A DNA stretch of 64,000 bases from Blastococcus sp. LR1 (GCF_020166105.1 NZ_JAIUJY010000003.1:62001-126000), one strand, 5' to 3'; positions 16,232 through 28,265 are shown, counted from the first letter of the stretch. The notes: generated by a model from the letters alone, not told the origin. Numbers and translations are program-made.

Positions 16232-17045
16232 CGCCTGCGGGGACCTCGTCGAGCAGCTCGACGGGGTCCCCGAGGCCGATCCGCCCCGGCTCCTCGACCG
16301 TGGCGTACATGCCGAAGATGACCGCGCCGTTGTCCGGCAGGTGCTCGACCGGGGTCTCCAGCCTCGTCGCCAGCTCACCGCGGTAGCGGACGATGGACTT
16401 CAGCGTGCGGAAGTCCACCTCCCCGCTGTCGGGGTTCTCGTTGGTGACGACGCAGCGGGGGACCGGCCCGACCACCCGCACCGTCGCGCCGCCGAGCCGC
16501 ACCCGCCGGCCGATCCAGCCGTCCTCCTCGTGCACGCCGGTGCCGTCCAGCTCGACCAGCATCCGGAAGCGCCGGTGGTCCAGCCGCTCGCCGTCCGGGG
16601 TGACGCTGCGCAGGTGCTCGATGGTGGCTGCGGACACCAGCGTCACGGGGTGGACGTCGACCCCCGCGCCGGGCACGTCGGTCGCGACGAGGCGCACCGG
16701 CTCGCCGACGAACTCGGTGAGGGCGTCGGCGAACGGAACGGCCAGCAGGTGGCCGGGGACGTCGCGCCCGTAGAAGTTCGTGACCACCGGCTCCCCGAGC
16801 TCGGTCGTGCTCGCCCGCACCGGATCCCGGCCGGGGATGCGCAGCGTGAGTTCCGAACCGTCGAGGTCGGCGGTGATCCGGACCAGCGGCCCGTGGTGCT
16901 TGCCGTTGAACAGCCGGCCACGGCCGTCGACCAGGTGGAACCGCCGGTTGTCCTCGACGCCGTGAGAGGTCAGCTCGACGGTCGACGGCGAGTGCAGGGC
17001 GGTGCCTTTGACGAGGGTCGTCGACAGGCGGGAGACGACGGGCAT
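16221..17045 (-). CDS. MOSC domain-containing protein (MOSC N-terminal barrel + MOSC)
   Basis: A 274-residue protein with an N-terminal MOSC_N beta-barrel (SRLSTTLVKGTALHSPS and GVEDNRRFHLVDGRGRLFNG) and a C-terminal MOSC domain (GERLDHRRFRMLVEL, VRVVGPVPRCVVTN, then LKSIVRYRGEL). The cysteine in PRCVVTN is the usual molybdenum-cofactor ligand of the mARC/YiiM group. Such enzymes reduce N-hydroxylated compounds or carry sulfur for the cofactor. It stands alone, convergent with the helicase gene, and starts at ATG 17045. Confidence 0.85.
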   Translation of the reverse strand: MPVVSRLSTTLVKGTALHSPSTVELTSHGVEDNRRFHLVDGRGRLFNGKHHGPLVRITADLDGSELTLRIPGRDPVRASTTELGEPVVTNFYGRDVPGHLLAVPFADALTEFVGEPVRLVATDVPGAGVDVHPVTLVSAATIEHLRSVTPDGERLDHRRFRMLVELDGTGVHEEDGWIGRRVRLGGATVRVVGPVPRCVVTNENPDSGEVDFRTLKSIVRYRGELATRLETPVEHLPDNGAVIFGMYATVEEPGRIGLGDPVELLDEVPAGVSG

Positions 17046-17202
17046 GGGGCTCCATCCGGGAGAGAGGTGACCGCCCGAGCCTAGGCAGGGCCAGCCGCCC
17101 TGCGCTGCGGGCGGCCTCCCGCGCGGGAACGGCGTCTGCTTCGCTGTTCCCCGACACCGGTCCCGGAGCTGTACCGGGCCGGTGACGACGGAGGAGGACA
17201 CC

Positions 17203-18408
17203 GTGCGGATCCTGGACGCGGCGACGCGGGTGGCCGAGCTGCTGCTCGAGATGCAGACCCGGGTGAACGGGCAGATCGACGCCGCCCTGGCCGGCCTGCT
17301 GCCCGACGTCCAGCGCGCGGTCGGCGTCGCACCGGGCGACGCTCCCGACCTCGACGGCCTGGTGGACGCCCGGATCACCGGGATGAGCGTCGTCGTCACC
17401 CCGGCGTCCGTGGCCGCCGTCGTCCCGCTGTCGGAGGCCTCGGTGGCGACGACGCGGACGGCCCGGCGAGTCGTCACCGACATCGTGACCGGCGCCGACG
17501 GTCGGCTCGCCGTCATCGCCGGCCCGTGCTCCATCCACGATCCGGAGGCGGCGCTGGAGTACGCCGGCTTCATCGCCCGCATGCGGGAGCGGCACGGCGC
17601 GGACCTCGAGATCCTGATGCGCACCTACACCGAGAAGCCGCGGACCGAGGTCGACTGGAAGGGCTTCGCCTACGACCCGTTCCTCGACGGGTCCAGCCGG
17701 ATCAGCGTCGGGCTGGTCGCCACCCGGATGCTCATGCGCGCGATCACCGACCTCGGCGTCCCGGTCGCGGCCGAGCCGCTGAACGCCCTCACCCCGCAGT
17801 ACGTCGACGGGCTGATCACCTACAACGGCGTCGGCGCCCGCAACGTCACCGACCAGACCGCGCGCGAGCGGGTGTCGGGCTTCTCCTCGGTGGTCGGGTT
17901 CAAGAACTCGCCGGAGGGCAGCGTGGACTCCGCGATCCAGGCCGTGGTGACGGCGCGTTCGCCGCACGAGTTCCTGGGCGTGGACGCGCACGGCATCTCC
18001 GCCCAGCTGTCGACGACGGGGAACGACACCGGCCACGTGATCCTGCGCGGCGCCAAGGACGGCCCCAACTACTCCGCGGCGCACATCGCGGACCTGCGGG
18101 AGCGGCTGGCCGAGCGGGGGCTGCCGCAGGTCGTCGTCGTCGACGCCTCGCACGGCAACAGCCAGAAGAACCACCTGCGCCAGATCGAGGTCGTGCGCGA
18201 CCTCGCCGAGCAGATCGCCGGTGGGCAGAGCGCCATTCGTGGCGTCATGGTGGAGAGCAACCTCGTCGCGGGCCGGCAGGACCTCGACCAGGGCGACCCC
18301 GGCTCGCTGGAGTACGGCCGGAGCGTCACCGATGCCTGCGTCGACCTCCCCACCACCGAGGCGATGCTCGACGAGCTGGCTGCGGCGGCGCGGGCGCGGC
18401 GGGGCTGA
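17203..18408 (+). CDS. aroG: 3-deoxy-7-phosphoheptulonate (DAHP) synthase, type I
   Basis: Condenses phosphoenolpyruvate and erythrose 4-phosphate, the first step of the shikimate pathway. Type I (AroFGH) signatures are clear: AGPCSIHD, MRTYTEKPRT, GFKNSPEG and DASHGNSQKNH. The GTG at 17203 has GGAGGAGGA six bases upstream; an in-frame GTG at 17182 lies before that site. The 401-residue protein carries about 60 extra N-terminal residues, helical at first, beyond the usual ~350-residue enzyme; these may hold a regulatory contact. Most actinobacteria rely on the unrelated type II enzyme, so this is probably a second isozyme. The gene is not linked to other aromatic biosynthesis genes here. Confidence 0.9.
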   Translation: MRILDAATRVAELLLEMQTRVNGQIDAALAGLLPDVQRAVGVAPGDAPDLDGLVDARITGMSVVVTPASVAAVVPLSEASVATTRTARRVVTDIVTGADGRLAVIAGPCSIHDPEAALEYAGFIARMRERHGADLEILMRTYTEKPRTEVDWKGFAYDPFLDGSSRISVGLVATRMLMRAITDLGVPVAAEPLNALTPQYVDGLITYNGVGARNVTDQTARERVSGFSSVVGFKNSPEGSVDSAIQAVVTARSPHEFLGVDAHGISAQLSTTGNDTGHVILRGAKDGPNYSAAHIADLRERLAERGLPQVVVVDASHGNSQKNHLRQIEVVRDLAEQIAGGQSAIRGVMVESNLVAGRQDLDQGDPGSLEYGRSVTDACVDLPTTEAMLDELAAAARARRG

Positions 18409-18430
18409 CCTGCCCGGCTACGGTTCGCGC

Positions 18431-18835
18431 ATGCCTGCCGCCGTCCGCACCGCCGCCCGCCTCGTGCTGGGCGCGACCATGGTGGGCGCCGGGGTGCTGC
18501 ACCTGACCGTCCAGCGCTCGGAGTTCCAGGCGCAGGTGCCCAGCTGGTTCCCGCTGGACGAGGACCTCACCGTGCTGGGCTCGGGCGTCGCGGAGATCGC
18601 GCTGGGCGCGGCCTTCGTGGTGCTGCCGCAGAAGAAGCGGCTGGTGGGCGGGCTGCTGGCGGCGTTCTTCGTCGTCATCTTCCCGGGCAACGTCGCGCAG
18701 TACCTCGAGGGCACCTCCGCCTTCGGGCTGGACACCGACACCAAGCGCCTGGTCCGGCTGTTCTTCCAGCCGCTCCTCGTCCTCTGGGCGCTGTTCGGCG
18801 GCGGGTGGCTGCGGCGGGACCGCTCGGCTCAGTAG
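18431..18835 (+). CDS. DoxX-like four-helix membrane protein
   Basis: A 134-residue integral membrane protein with about four hydrophobic segments (LVLGATMVGAGVLHL, GSGVAEIALGAAFVVL, LVGGLLAAFFVVIFPGNVAQ, LFFQPLLVLWALFGG). The pattern and the helix-2 and helix-3 motifs match the DoxX/SURF4-like family of small membrane proteins of unclear function. It starts 22 bases after the DAHP synthase and its end overlaps the convergent acyl-CoA dehydrogenase by seven bases. Confidence 0.75.
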   Translation: MPAAVRTAARLVLGATMVGAGVLHLTVQRSEFQAQVPSWFPLDEDLTVLGSGVAEIALGAAFVVLPQKKRLVGGLLAAFFVVIFPGNVAQYLEGTSAFGLDTDTKRLVRLFFQPLLVLWALFGGGWLRRDRSAQ

Positions 18836-20007
18836 CTGCGGGGGAGCCCCAGCACCTGGGTGCCCAGGTGGGCGAGGATCAGCTCCTCGGCCACCGGGAT
18901 GTTCTTGCCGATCCGGGCGTCGCGGAACAGCCGCTCGACGGGGTGCTCCTTGGAGTAGGCCATGCCGCCGTAGGTCTGGAACGCCTGGTTCGCCGCCTCC
19001 CAGGCGACCTGCGCCCCGGTGAGCTTGGCGATGTTGGTCTCGTTGCCGCAGGGCAGTCCCTGGTCGAACAGCCAGGCGGCCTTGTAGGTCATCAGCCGGG
19101 CGAGCTCGGTCTTCGCCTTGATCTGCGCCAGCGGGAACTGGACGGCCTGGTTGGCGCCGATCGGTCGACCGAACACGATGCGCTCGCGCGCGTAGTCGCA
19201 GGCCAGGTCCAGCGCGGCCTCCGCGCCGCCGACCCCGCCGGCCGCGGCCAGGATCCGCTCGGGGTTGAGCACGTCCCACAGCACCGGGAAGCCCTGGTCG
19301 ACGGCGCCCAGCACCCGGTCGGCCGGCACCCGCAGGTCGTCGAAGAACACCTGGCTGCTGGTGACGACGTTGCCGCCCATCTTCGGGATCGGCGTGTACG
19401 ACAGCTGGCCCTTCGCCACGGCCTCCTTGACGTCGATCAGGAAGAGGGTGAACCCAGCGGTGCGGGGCTTCGCCTCGGCCGCGGGAATCGTGCGGGTCAC
19501 CGCGATCATCCAGTCGGCGTTCTCCAGACCGGAGATCCACACCTTCTGGCCGTCGATCAGGAAGTCGTCGCCGTCGCGGCGGGCGGAGGTGCTGATCGCC
19601 AGGGCGTTGCTCCCGGCGTCGGGCTCGGTGAGCCCGAGGGCGAACTGCACGCTGCCGTCGGCGACGCCGGGCAGGATCGCCGCCTTCTGCTCAGGAGTGC
19701 CGTGCCGCGCCAGCGTCATCGCGCCGAACCCGGGCGTGAGGATGTAGAGGAACGTCCCGGCGGTGCCGCCGGATGCGGCCAGCGTCTCGCAGGCGACCGC
19801 GAGCTCCAGCAGGCCCTGTCCGCCGCCGCCGTACTCCTCCGGCACCGACAGCCCGATCCAGCCGCCGTCGGCCAGGTCGTGCCAGGCCTCGGTGGGGAAG
19901 CGGTGCTCCTCCTCGCAGCGCGACCAGTACGCGTGGTCGTACTTCGCCGCGACGCTGCGGACGCCGTCGCGGACAGCGAGGGCGGTGTCGGGAAGGGTGA
20001 AGTCCAT
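18829..20007 (-). CDS. Acyl-CoA dehydrogenase
   Basis: A 392-residue flavoenzyme of normal family length. FAD-contact motifs FALGLTEPDAGSNALAIST (about residues 124-142) and KVWISGLENADWMI are present, as is the C-terminal signature YGGMAYSKEHPVERLFRDAR with the probable catalytic Glu. It introduces the alpha,beta double bond in a fatty or branched acyl-CoA; electrons would pass to ETF. The ATG at 20007 has GAGGCG upstream and the protein begins MDFTLPDT, better than the in-frame start at 20043. It is a single gene, so the substrate is unknown. Confidence 0.9.
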   Translation of the reverse strand: MDFTLPDTALAVRDGVRSVAAKYDHAYWSRCEEEHRFPTEAWHDLADGGWIGLSVPEEYGGGGQGLLELAVACETLAASGGTAGTFLYILTPGFGAMTLARHGTPEQKAAILPGVADGSVQFALGLTEPDAGSNALAISTSARRDGDDFLIDGQKVWISGLENADWMIAVTRTIPAAEAKPRTAGFTLFLIDVKEAVAKGQLSYTPIPKMGGNVVTSSQVFFDDLRVPADRVLGAVDQGFPVLWDVLNPERILAAAGGVGGAEAALDLACDYARERIVFGRPIGANQAVQFPLAQIKAKTELARLMTYKAAWLFDQGLPCGNETNIAKLTGAQVAWEAANQAFQTYGGMAYSKEHPVERLFRDARIGKNIPVAEELILAHLGTQVLGLPRSY

Positions 20008-20107
20008 GTCGCCTCGCAGGCCGGAGGGGGAAGCGGCGGACACCGCAGCTCGGTGGGGATGCTGTCACGGTCCGGGGTGCACCACCCGGTCTCCGATGCG
20101 GCGGTAA

Positions 20108-21349
<1,242 letters not shown>

Positions 21350-21380
21350 CGACGGCTCGGCTCATCGGTTCCTGAGCTAT

Positions 21381-21400
21381 GTGACATCGACGCGTGTCAC
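21381..21400. promoter_or_regulatory. Candidate operator before the diiron oxygenase gene
   Basis: Inverted repeat GTGACA-N8-TGTCAC in the 145-base gap before the AurF-like gene. Spacing does not fit a CRP site (TGTGA-N6-TCACA). A TetR- or GntR-type regulator could bind, but none is adjacent. Confidence 0.35.
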
Positions 21401-21494
21401 GGTTGTGTGGTTGGGTAGGTATGACCTGCCGTCACACACACTGTTCGGCTCCGGCCGTGTCGCCGCCGTCGGACACCGAGTAGGGGGACCCCGG

Positions 21495-22400
21495 ATGACC
21501 GCCATCGACGACCCGACCACGACGCGACGCGAGGGCTCGATCGCCGAGCGGCTCCTCGCCTCCAGCGAGCAGCTCTCCTACGACCCGATCTCCGAGGTCG
21601 ACTGGGAGACCCCGCTCGACCCGGCCGACCACGGCGCCAGCCCGGAGTGGTCGACGCTGTACGGCACGGCGTACTGGGAGGAGATGTCGGAGGCCCAGCG
21701 CGCCGAGCTGACCCGCCAGGAGTGCGCCTCGGTGGCGTCCACCGGCATCTGGTTCGAGATGATCCTGCAGCAGCTGATGCTGCGGGACATGTACACCAGG
21801 GACCGCACCTCGGCGGAGTTCCAGTGGGCCCTCACCGAGATCGCCGACGAGTGCCGGCACTCGATCATGTTCGCGCGGGGCGTGGCGAAGCTGAACGCCC
21901 CCAACTACCTGCCCTCCCGCCTGGTCCTGGAGCTCGGCCGGCTGTGCAAGACGTTCATGTCGGGGGAGGCCTCCTACGCCGCGATCCTGGTCGCGGAGGA
22001 GGTCCTCGACGTGATGCAGCGCGACTGGATGCGGGACGAGCGCGTCGCGCCGTTCATCCGCACGATCAACAACATCCACGTGGTGGAGGAGTCGCGGCAC
22101 ATGAAGTTCGCCCGCGACGAGGTGATCGAGCGGATGGCCGGGACGAGCACGCTGCGCCGGCACGCCACCGCGCTGATCGTCGCCGCGAACGCCTACTTCA
22201 TCCTCACCAGCATGGTCAACGACAAGGTCTACGAGGTCGCCGGCCTGGACGTCGAGCGGGCCAAGCGGGAGGCCGCCGGCAACGAGCACCACAAGTCGCT
22301 GATCCGCTCCAGCTGCCGCGGGCTCATGGAGTTCCTGCACACCGCGGGGCTGCTCACGCCGCCCGCCGTCCTCATCTACAAGCGGGCCAACCTGCTGTGA
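21495..22400 (+). CDS. AurF-like diiron oxygenase (p-aminobenzoate N-oxygenase family)
   Basis: A 301-residue helical protein with the ligand pattern of a non-haem diiron enzyme: [46 protein letters not shown] and [17 protein letters not shown], each offering Glu/His ligands at the spacing seen in AurF. AurF oxidises aryl amines to nitroarenes; relatives hydroxylate other substrates. The start ATG has AGGGGG upstream. The next gene, 40 bases on, encodes a ferredoxin-flavoprotein reductase, so the pair probably forms an oxygenase and its electron donor. The substrate cannot be read from sequence. Confidence 0.8.
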   Translation: MTAIDDPTTTRREGSIAERLLASSEQLSYDPISEVDWETPLDPADHGASPEWSTLYGTAYWEEMSEAQRAELTRQECASVASTGIWFEMILQQLMLRDMYTRDRTSAEFQWALTEIADECRHSIMFARGVAKLNAPNYLPSRLVLELGRLCKTFMSGEASYAAILVAEEVLDVMQRDWMRDERVAPFIRTINNIHVVEESRHMKFARDEVIERMAGTSTLRRHATALIVAANAYFILTSMVNDKVYEVAGLDVERAKREAAGNEHHKSLIRSSCRGLMEFLHTAGLLTPPAVLIYKRANLL

Positions 22401-22440
22401 GCGCGGCGGATCGGGGCCGGCCGGGCAGGGGGTCGGCCCG

Positions 22441-24063
22441 ATGACCTACGTCATCACGCAGAACTGCTGCAAGGACGCCAGCTGCGTCTCCGTCTGCCCG
22501 GTCAACTGCATCTCGCCGCTGCCGGGCACGCGGGCCTACGACGTCGAGCCGATGCTCTACATCGACCCCGAGGTCTGCATCGACTGCGGCGCCTGCGCCG
22601 ACGCCTGCCCGGTGGACGCGATCGTCCCGGCAGACGTGCTCAGCGAGACCGAGCAGGTGTACGCCGACCTCGCCACCGGCTACTACGCCCGCTCGGAGCG
22701 GGAGGCCGTGGCGGCCGGTCCGCTCTTCCACGACTGGAACGCCGCTCGCTACGACTGGATCCTGCCCAGTGACTTCGCGGGGCTCGACGTCGCCGTGGTG
22801 GGCACCGGCCCGGCCGGTCTCTATGCGGCCGAGCTCCTGCTGCTGCACACCCGGTCGACGGTCACCCTGATCGACCGGCTGCCGGTGGCCGGCGGGCTCG
22901 TGCGCTACGGCGTCGCCCCCGACCACCCGAGCACCAAGCGCATCGGGTCCGCGCTCGGCCGGCTGTACGACCATCCGCGGGTGCGGTTGGTGCTCGGCGT
23001 GGACGTCGGCACCGACGTGCCGGTGGAGGAGCTGACCCGGAACTTCGACGCGGTGATCTACGCCGTCGGCGCCGCCACCGGCCGGCGGCTCGAGGTGCCC
23101 GGCGAGGACCTGCCCGGCGTGCACTCCGGACCGGAGTTCGTCGGCTGGTACAACGCCCACCCCGACGTGCCCGCCGGCGACGTCGAGCTGGCGAGCGAGC
23201 GGGCGGTGGTGGTCGGCACCGGGAACGTGGCGCTGGACATCGCCCGCATCCTGAGCAGCGATCCCGAGGACCTGGCGCGCACCGACATCGCCGACCACGC
23301 GCTGGCGGCGCTGCGCAGCTCGCCGGTGCGCGAGGTCGTCCTGCTCGGCCGCCGCGGCCCGGAGCACGCCGCCTACTCCGCACCCGAGCTGCTGGCGCTG
23401 CGCCGGATGCCGGGGGTGGAGCTGGTGGTCGACGACGCCGATCCGCGGACCAGCGAGGCCATCGACAACGCACCTGACGGCAGCTCTGCGGCGCTGCTCC
23501 GCGGACTGCGGCGCACGTCGGTCGACACGGCTTCGGCGCCCGAGCCGGGACGGCGGATCGTGCTGCGCTTCGCCAGCAGCGTGGCCGGCGTCCTGGGCGA
23601 CGACACGGCGCGCGGCGTCTGCCTCGTCGACGGCACCGAGGTGCTCGGAGCACCGGTCGTCAGCGCCATCGGCTACGGCGGGCGGGCGGTTCCCGGGCTT
23701 CCGTTCGACGCCGCGAACGGCACCGCGCCGCACGAGGCCGGCCGGATCTCCGGCTCGCCCGGCACCTACGCCGTGGGCTGGTTCAAGCGCGGCTCGTCCG
23801 GCGGCATCGGCGACAACCGGCTGGATGCCGCCGAGACCGTCCGCACGCTGCTGGACGATGCCTTCGCCGGCCGGTTGCCGAAGTCCGCGGGCTCGCCGCG
23901 CTCCTTCGTGCGAGCGGCGAAGCGCGCCCGGCCGGACGTGCTCGGCGCCAAGGAGCTCGCCCGCATCCTGGCCGCCGAGCAGGAGCGCGGCCGGGCCGAC
24001 GGACGTCCCGCGGTCAAGCTGGCGAGCGTCGAGGAGCTGGTGGCGGCCGGGCTCAGGCGCTGA
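22441..24063 (+). CDS. fprB: Ferredoxin-fused NADPH:ferredoxin reductase (FprB/adrenodoxin reductase-like)
   Basis: A 540-residue fusion. Residues 1-75 are a bacterial-type ferredoxin with cysteine clusters [15 protein letters not shown] and [14 protein letters not shown], able to hold two Fe-S clusters. The rest is an adrenodoxin-reductase-type flavoprotein: FAD motif [15 protein letters not shown] (about 119-133), [17 protein letters not shown] motif [16 protein letters not shown], and the C-terminal [14 protein letters not shown] that closes the flavin site. It transfers electrons from NADPH to an oxygenase, most simply the AurF-like enzyme encoded just upstream. The reductase architecture is known from mycobacterial FprB; this pairing is inference. 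Confidence 0.87.
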   Translation: MTYVITQNCCKDASCVSVCPVNCISPLPGTRAYDVEPMLYIDPEVCIDCGACADACPVDAIVPADVLSETEQVYADLATGYYARSEREAVAAGPLFHDWNAARYDWILPSDFAGLDVAVVGTGPAGLYAAELLLLHTRSTVTLIDRLPVAGGLVRYGVAPDHPSTKRIGSALGRLYDHPRVRLVLGVDVGTDVPVEELTRNFDAVIYAVGAATGRRLEVPGEDLPGVHSGPEFVGWYNAHPDVPAGDVELASERAVVVGTGNVALDIARILSSDPEDLARTDIADHALAALRSSPVREVVLLGRRGPEHAAYSAPELLALRRMPGVELVVDDADPRTSEAIDNAPDGSSAALLRGLRRTSVDTASAPEPGRRIVLRFASSVAGVLGDDTARGVCLVDGTEVLGAPVVSAIGYGGRAVPGLPFDAANGTAPHEAGRISGSPGTYAVGWFKRGSSGGIGDNRLDAAETVRTLLDDAFAGRLPKSAGSPRSFVRAAKRARPDVLGAKELARILAAEQERGRADGRPAVKLASVEELVAAGLRR

Positions 24064-24075
24064 GGCCCGTCGTCG

Positions 24076-24867
24076 TCAGGCGCTGCCCAGCCGGCGCCTG
24101 ACGACGGCGGCCTGCTCGGGCGAGCCGATGAGCGCGCCGATCTCGGTCTGCTCCGCGGCCAGGCCCTCGGCGAGCGGCACCCGGCCGGCGAGGTCGAGCA
24201 GCCGCTTGGTCGCGCGGGTCGCGGTGCGGCTGTGCCCGGCGATCTCGCCGGCCAGCTCGAGCGCGGCGGCCAGCGGATCGGCGACCTCGCGCGTGGCCAG
24301 CCCGATCCGGGCCGCCTCGGTGCCCGAGATCCGCCGGCCGGTCAGCGCCAGCTCCTTGGCGACGTCCCGGCCCACCAGCTCGGGCAGCAGCTGGGTTCCG
24401 CACATGTCCGGGCAGATGCCCCACTGGATCTCCATCAGCGACAGCTGCGCGTCGGGGGCGACCAGCCGGATGTCGGCGCCGAGGGCGATCTGCAGGCCGC
24501 CGCCGAAGGCGACGCCGTGCACCGCCGCGATCACCGGGGCGGGCACCAGCGACCACACGTGCACGACCTGCTGGGCCAGTGCGCCGGCCGCACCCAGCGG
24601 CTCCCGGGGCACGACGACGCGGTCGCCGCCCCCGTCGGCCATCGCGGCGAACGAGCCGAAGTCCAGGCCGGCGCAGAAGGCGCGGCCGGCGCCGGTCAGC
24701 ACCACCGCGCCGACGTCGTCCCGGTCCATGAGTTCGGTGCCGGCCGCGAGGATCGCCTCGAACATCGCCGGGTCCAGGGCGTTCATCTTCTCGGGCCGGT
24801 CCAGCAGGACGGTGGCCACCCCGTCGGTGACCGTGAGCGCGACGCGGGAGGAGACCTCGGTGTCCAT
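24076..24867 (-). CDS. Enoyl-CoA hydratase/isomerase family protein
   Basis: A 263-residue crotonase with oxyanion-hole motifs GAGRAFCAGLDFGSF (about residues 59-73) and VHGVAFGGGLQIALGADIR (about 114-132). The segment SLMEIQWGICPDMCG occupies the position that carries the catalytic acids. It lies 12 bases from the convergent fprB stop. The start ATG has no ribosome site, but TAGACA lies six bases upstream, suggesting a leaderless transcript. The exact acyl-CoA reaction is unknown. Confidence 0.85.
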   Translation of the reverse strand: MDTEVSSRVALTVTDGVATVLLDRPEKMNALDPAMFEAILAAGTELMDRDDVGAVVLTGAGRAFCAGLDFGSFAAMADGGGDRVVVPREPLGAAGALAQQVVHVWSLVPAPVIAAVHGVAFGGGLQIALGADIRLVAPDAQLSLMEIQWGICPDMCGTQLLPELVGRDVAKELALTGRRISGTEAARIGLATREVADPLAAALELAGEIAGHSRTATRATKRLLDLAGRVPLAEGLAAEQTEIGALIGSPEQAAVVRRRLGSA

Positions 24868-24899
24868 GCCCGCTGTCTACGGTCGGCGGGTCCCCGCTG

Positions 24900-26171
<1,272 letters not shown>

Positions 26172-26172
<1 letters not shown>

Positions 26173-26945
26173 TGAGCGGCATCCTCGAGGGCAAGAAGGT
26201 CCTGGTGACCGGCGTCCTCACCGAGGCCTCGATCGCCTTCGCCACGGCGCGGCTGGCGCAGGAGCAGGGCGCCACCGTCGTCCTCTCGAACTTCGGGCGC
26301 GCGCTCTCGCTGTGCCAGCGGATCGCCAAGCGGCTGCCGCAGGAGGCCGCCGTCGTCGAGCTCGACGTGACCAGCACCGAGCACCTCGGCTCGCTGGCCG
26401 GCCGGCTCCGCGAGGCCGGGTTCGACTCGCTGGACGGCGTCGTCCACTCGATCGGCTTCGCGCCGCAGGAGGCGATGGGGGAGGGCTTCCCCGAGGTCGC
26501 CTGGGAGCACGCCGCGACGGCGTTCCAGGTCTCGGCCTGGTCCTACGCCTCGCTCACCCAGGCCTGCCGCCCGCTGCTGGCCAACCCCTCCTCGGTCGTC
26601 GGCCTCACCTTCGACGCCACCGTCGCCTGGCCGGTGTACGGCTGGATGGGTGCGGCCAAGGCGGCGCTGGAGTCCACCTCCCGCTACGTGGCCCGCGAGC
26701 TGGGCCCCGAGGGCGTGCGGTCGAACATCGTCGCCGCCGGTCCGCTGCGCAGCATGGCGATGAAGTCGATCCCCGGCAGCAAGCAGTTCGAGGAGGCATG
26801 GGAGGGCCGTGCACCGCTCGGCTGGTCGGTCACCGACACCGAGCCCGCGGGCAAGGCCGTCGTAGCCTTGCTGTCGGACTGGTTCCCGGCCACCACCGGC
26901 GAGATCGTCCACGTCGACGGTGGGTTCCACGCCGTCGGCGTGTGA
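26172..26945 (+). CDS. fabI: Enoyl-[ACP] reductase (InhA-type FabI), NADH-dependent
   Basis: A 257-residue enzyme carrying the FabI variant of the Rossmann motif (LVTGVLTEASIAFATARL, residues about 10-27), the HSIGFAP segment, and the active-site Tyr/Lys in YGWMGAAKAALEST (Y-x6-K spacing), with GPLRSMAMKSIPG covering the substrate loop. It reduces trans-2-enoyl-ACP, the last step of each elongation round, and is the family targeted by isoniazid and triclosan. It starts in the fabG stop codon, so both reductases are made together. Confidence 0.93.
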
Positions 26946-26982
26946 CTGCATCCAGCGCCACCCAGCAACAGGAAGAACCCAC

Positions 26983-28128
26983 GTGCCCCGCGCCATCGTC
27001 GACATCACCCCTGCCGATCAGCGTCCCGACCAGGACCCGTCGCTCGCCGTCCGCAACAACGGCGGCGTCGAGCCGTCGACCGCGCCGGCTCCGGCCGGGC
27101 GCCGTGAGGCGCTGCTGCTGCTGTCGTTCGGCGGCCCCGAGGGTCACGACGACGTCATGCCGTTCCTGGAGAACGTCACCCGTGGTCGCGGCATCCCGCG
27201 GGAGCGACTCGAGGAGGTGGCCGAGCACTACCACCACTTCGACGGCGTCAGCCCGATCAACGACCAGAACAAGGCGCTGATCGCCGCGCTCGAGGCGGAG
27301 CTCCGGTCCGCCGGCATCGACCTGCCGGTCTACTGGGGCAACCGGAACTGGGCGCCCTACGTCGAGGACGTGTGGCAGCAGATGGCCGACGACGGCATCC
27401 AGCACGCCTACGTCCTGGCGACGTCGGCCTACGCCTCGTTCTCCGGCTGCCGGCAGTACCACGAGGACATCGCCCGGGCTCGCGCCTCGCTGACCGGATC
27501 GGCCGCAGCTCCCGGCGGCCCGACCGCGGAGAAGCTGCCGCACTACTTCGACGCCGAGGGCTTCGTCCGGGCCAACGCCGACGCGCTGGTCGAGGCGCTC
27601 GCGCACATCCCCGCTGAGCTGCGGGACGGCGCCCGGCTGGTCGCGACGGCGCACAGCATCCCGGACTCGATGGCCGCCGTCGCCGGGCCGCAGGGGCACG
27701 CCTACGAGGCCGAGCTGACCGAGACCGCCCGCCGCGTGGTGCAGATGGCCGTGCCGGGCCGGGACTTCGACCTGGTGTGGCAGAGCCGCTCGGGCCCGCC
27801 GTCGGTGCCCTGGCTGGAGCCCGACGTCAACGACCACCTGAAGGCGCTCGCCGCGGCGGGGGAGAAGGCCGTCGTCCTCTTCCCGGTCGGCTTCGTCAGC
27901 GACCACCTCGAGGTCATCTGGGACCTCGACAACGAGGCCCGCGAGACCGCTGCCGAGCTCGGGCTGGCGTTCGGCCGGGCCGCGACGGCGGGCACGCACC
28001 CGGACTTCGTGACATCGCTGGTCGGCCTGCTCGCCGAGCGCCGGGCCGGGGGCGAGCCGCGGCTGGGCACCAACTGCCCGGCGTCCTGCTGCTTCACCCC
28101 GCCGCGTCCGCCCCGCCCCACCGCCTGA
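26983..28128 (+). CDS. hemH: Ferrochelatase, probably coproporphyrin ferrochelatase
   Basis: A 381-residue ferrochelatase preceded by a divergent N-terminal extension of about 40 residues. Key motifs are ALLLLSFGGPEG, NRNWAPYVEDVW, the metal-site His in ATAHSIPDSM (about residue 224) and the Glu in FVSDHLEVIWDLDNE. Cysteines in FSGCRQYHED and in the C-terminal NCPASCCF are placed to bind the [2Fe-2S] cluster seen in actinobacterial enzymes. In Gram-positive bacteria this enzyme normally inserts iron into coproporphyrin III (CpfC). The GTG start has GGAAG upstream; 37 bases separate it from fabI. Confidence 0.92.
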   Translation: MPRAIVDITPADQRPDQDPSLAVRNNGGVEPSTAPAPAGRREALLLLSFGGPEGHDDVMPFLENVTRGRGIPRERLEEVAEHYHHFDGVSPINDQNKALIAALEAELRSAGIDLPVYWGNRNWAPYVEDVWQQMADDGIQHAYVLATSAYASFSGCRQYHEDIARARASLTGSAAAPGGPTAEKLPHYFDAEGFVRANADALVEALAHIPAELRDGARLVATAHSIPDSMAAVAGPQGHAYEAELTETARRVVQMAVPGRDFDLVWQSRSGPPSVPWLEPDVNDHLKALAAAGEKAVVLFPVGFVSDHLEVIWDLDNEARETAAELGLAFGRAATAGTHPDFVTSLVGLLAERRAGGEPRLGTNCPASCCFTPPRPPRPTA

Positions 28129-28132
28129 CGCC

Positions 28133-28198
28133 CGCCCGCACCCGCACGCCGCCGCACCCGCAGGCCGACGCACCCGCACCCGCACGCCGACGCACCCG
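28133..28198. repeat. Degenerate GC-rich tandem repeat downstream of hemH
   Basis: An imperfect array of CGCACCCGCACGCCGACG-like units directly after the hemH stop, running up to the long palindrome. Strand asymmetry is strong (C and A on the plus strand). No coding sense. Confidence 0.6.
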
Positions 28199-28265
28199 CT
28201 CTGCGCACGGAACTCGCGCTCTGGCCATCCTGCAGGACGGCCAGAGCGCGAGTTCCGGCACAGAG
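28199..28265. repeat. Long palindromic element, copy 1 (REP-like)
   Basis: A 67-base element. Its perfect 18-base inner arms are 28209-28226 and 28239-28256, around a loop holding TCCTGCAGGA; outer arms begin CTCTG and end CAGAG with small mismatches. A related element lies at 29032-29098 with the same outer sequence, the AACTCGCGCT core and the TCCTGCAGGA centre. This two-copy pattern marks it as a dispersed extragenic palindrome, possibly also acting as a terminator for hemH and the convergent HHE gene. Confidence 0.85.

Noticed and set aside
21380..21400. CRP/FNR-type site before the diiron oxygenase
   Set aside because: The half-sites TGTGA and GTCAC have wrong spacing for CRP.
21495..24063. 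Secondary-metabolite biosynthetic cluster around the AurF-like gene
   Set aside because: No synthase, tailoring, resistance or export genes surround the pair.
28133..28198. CRISPR or microsatellite array after hemH
   Set aside because: Units are degenerate, GC-biased and contiguous without spacers.
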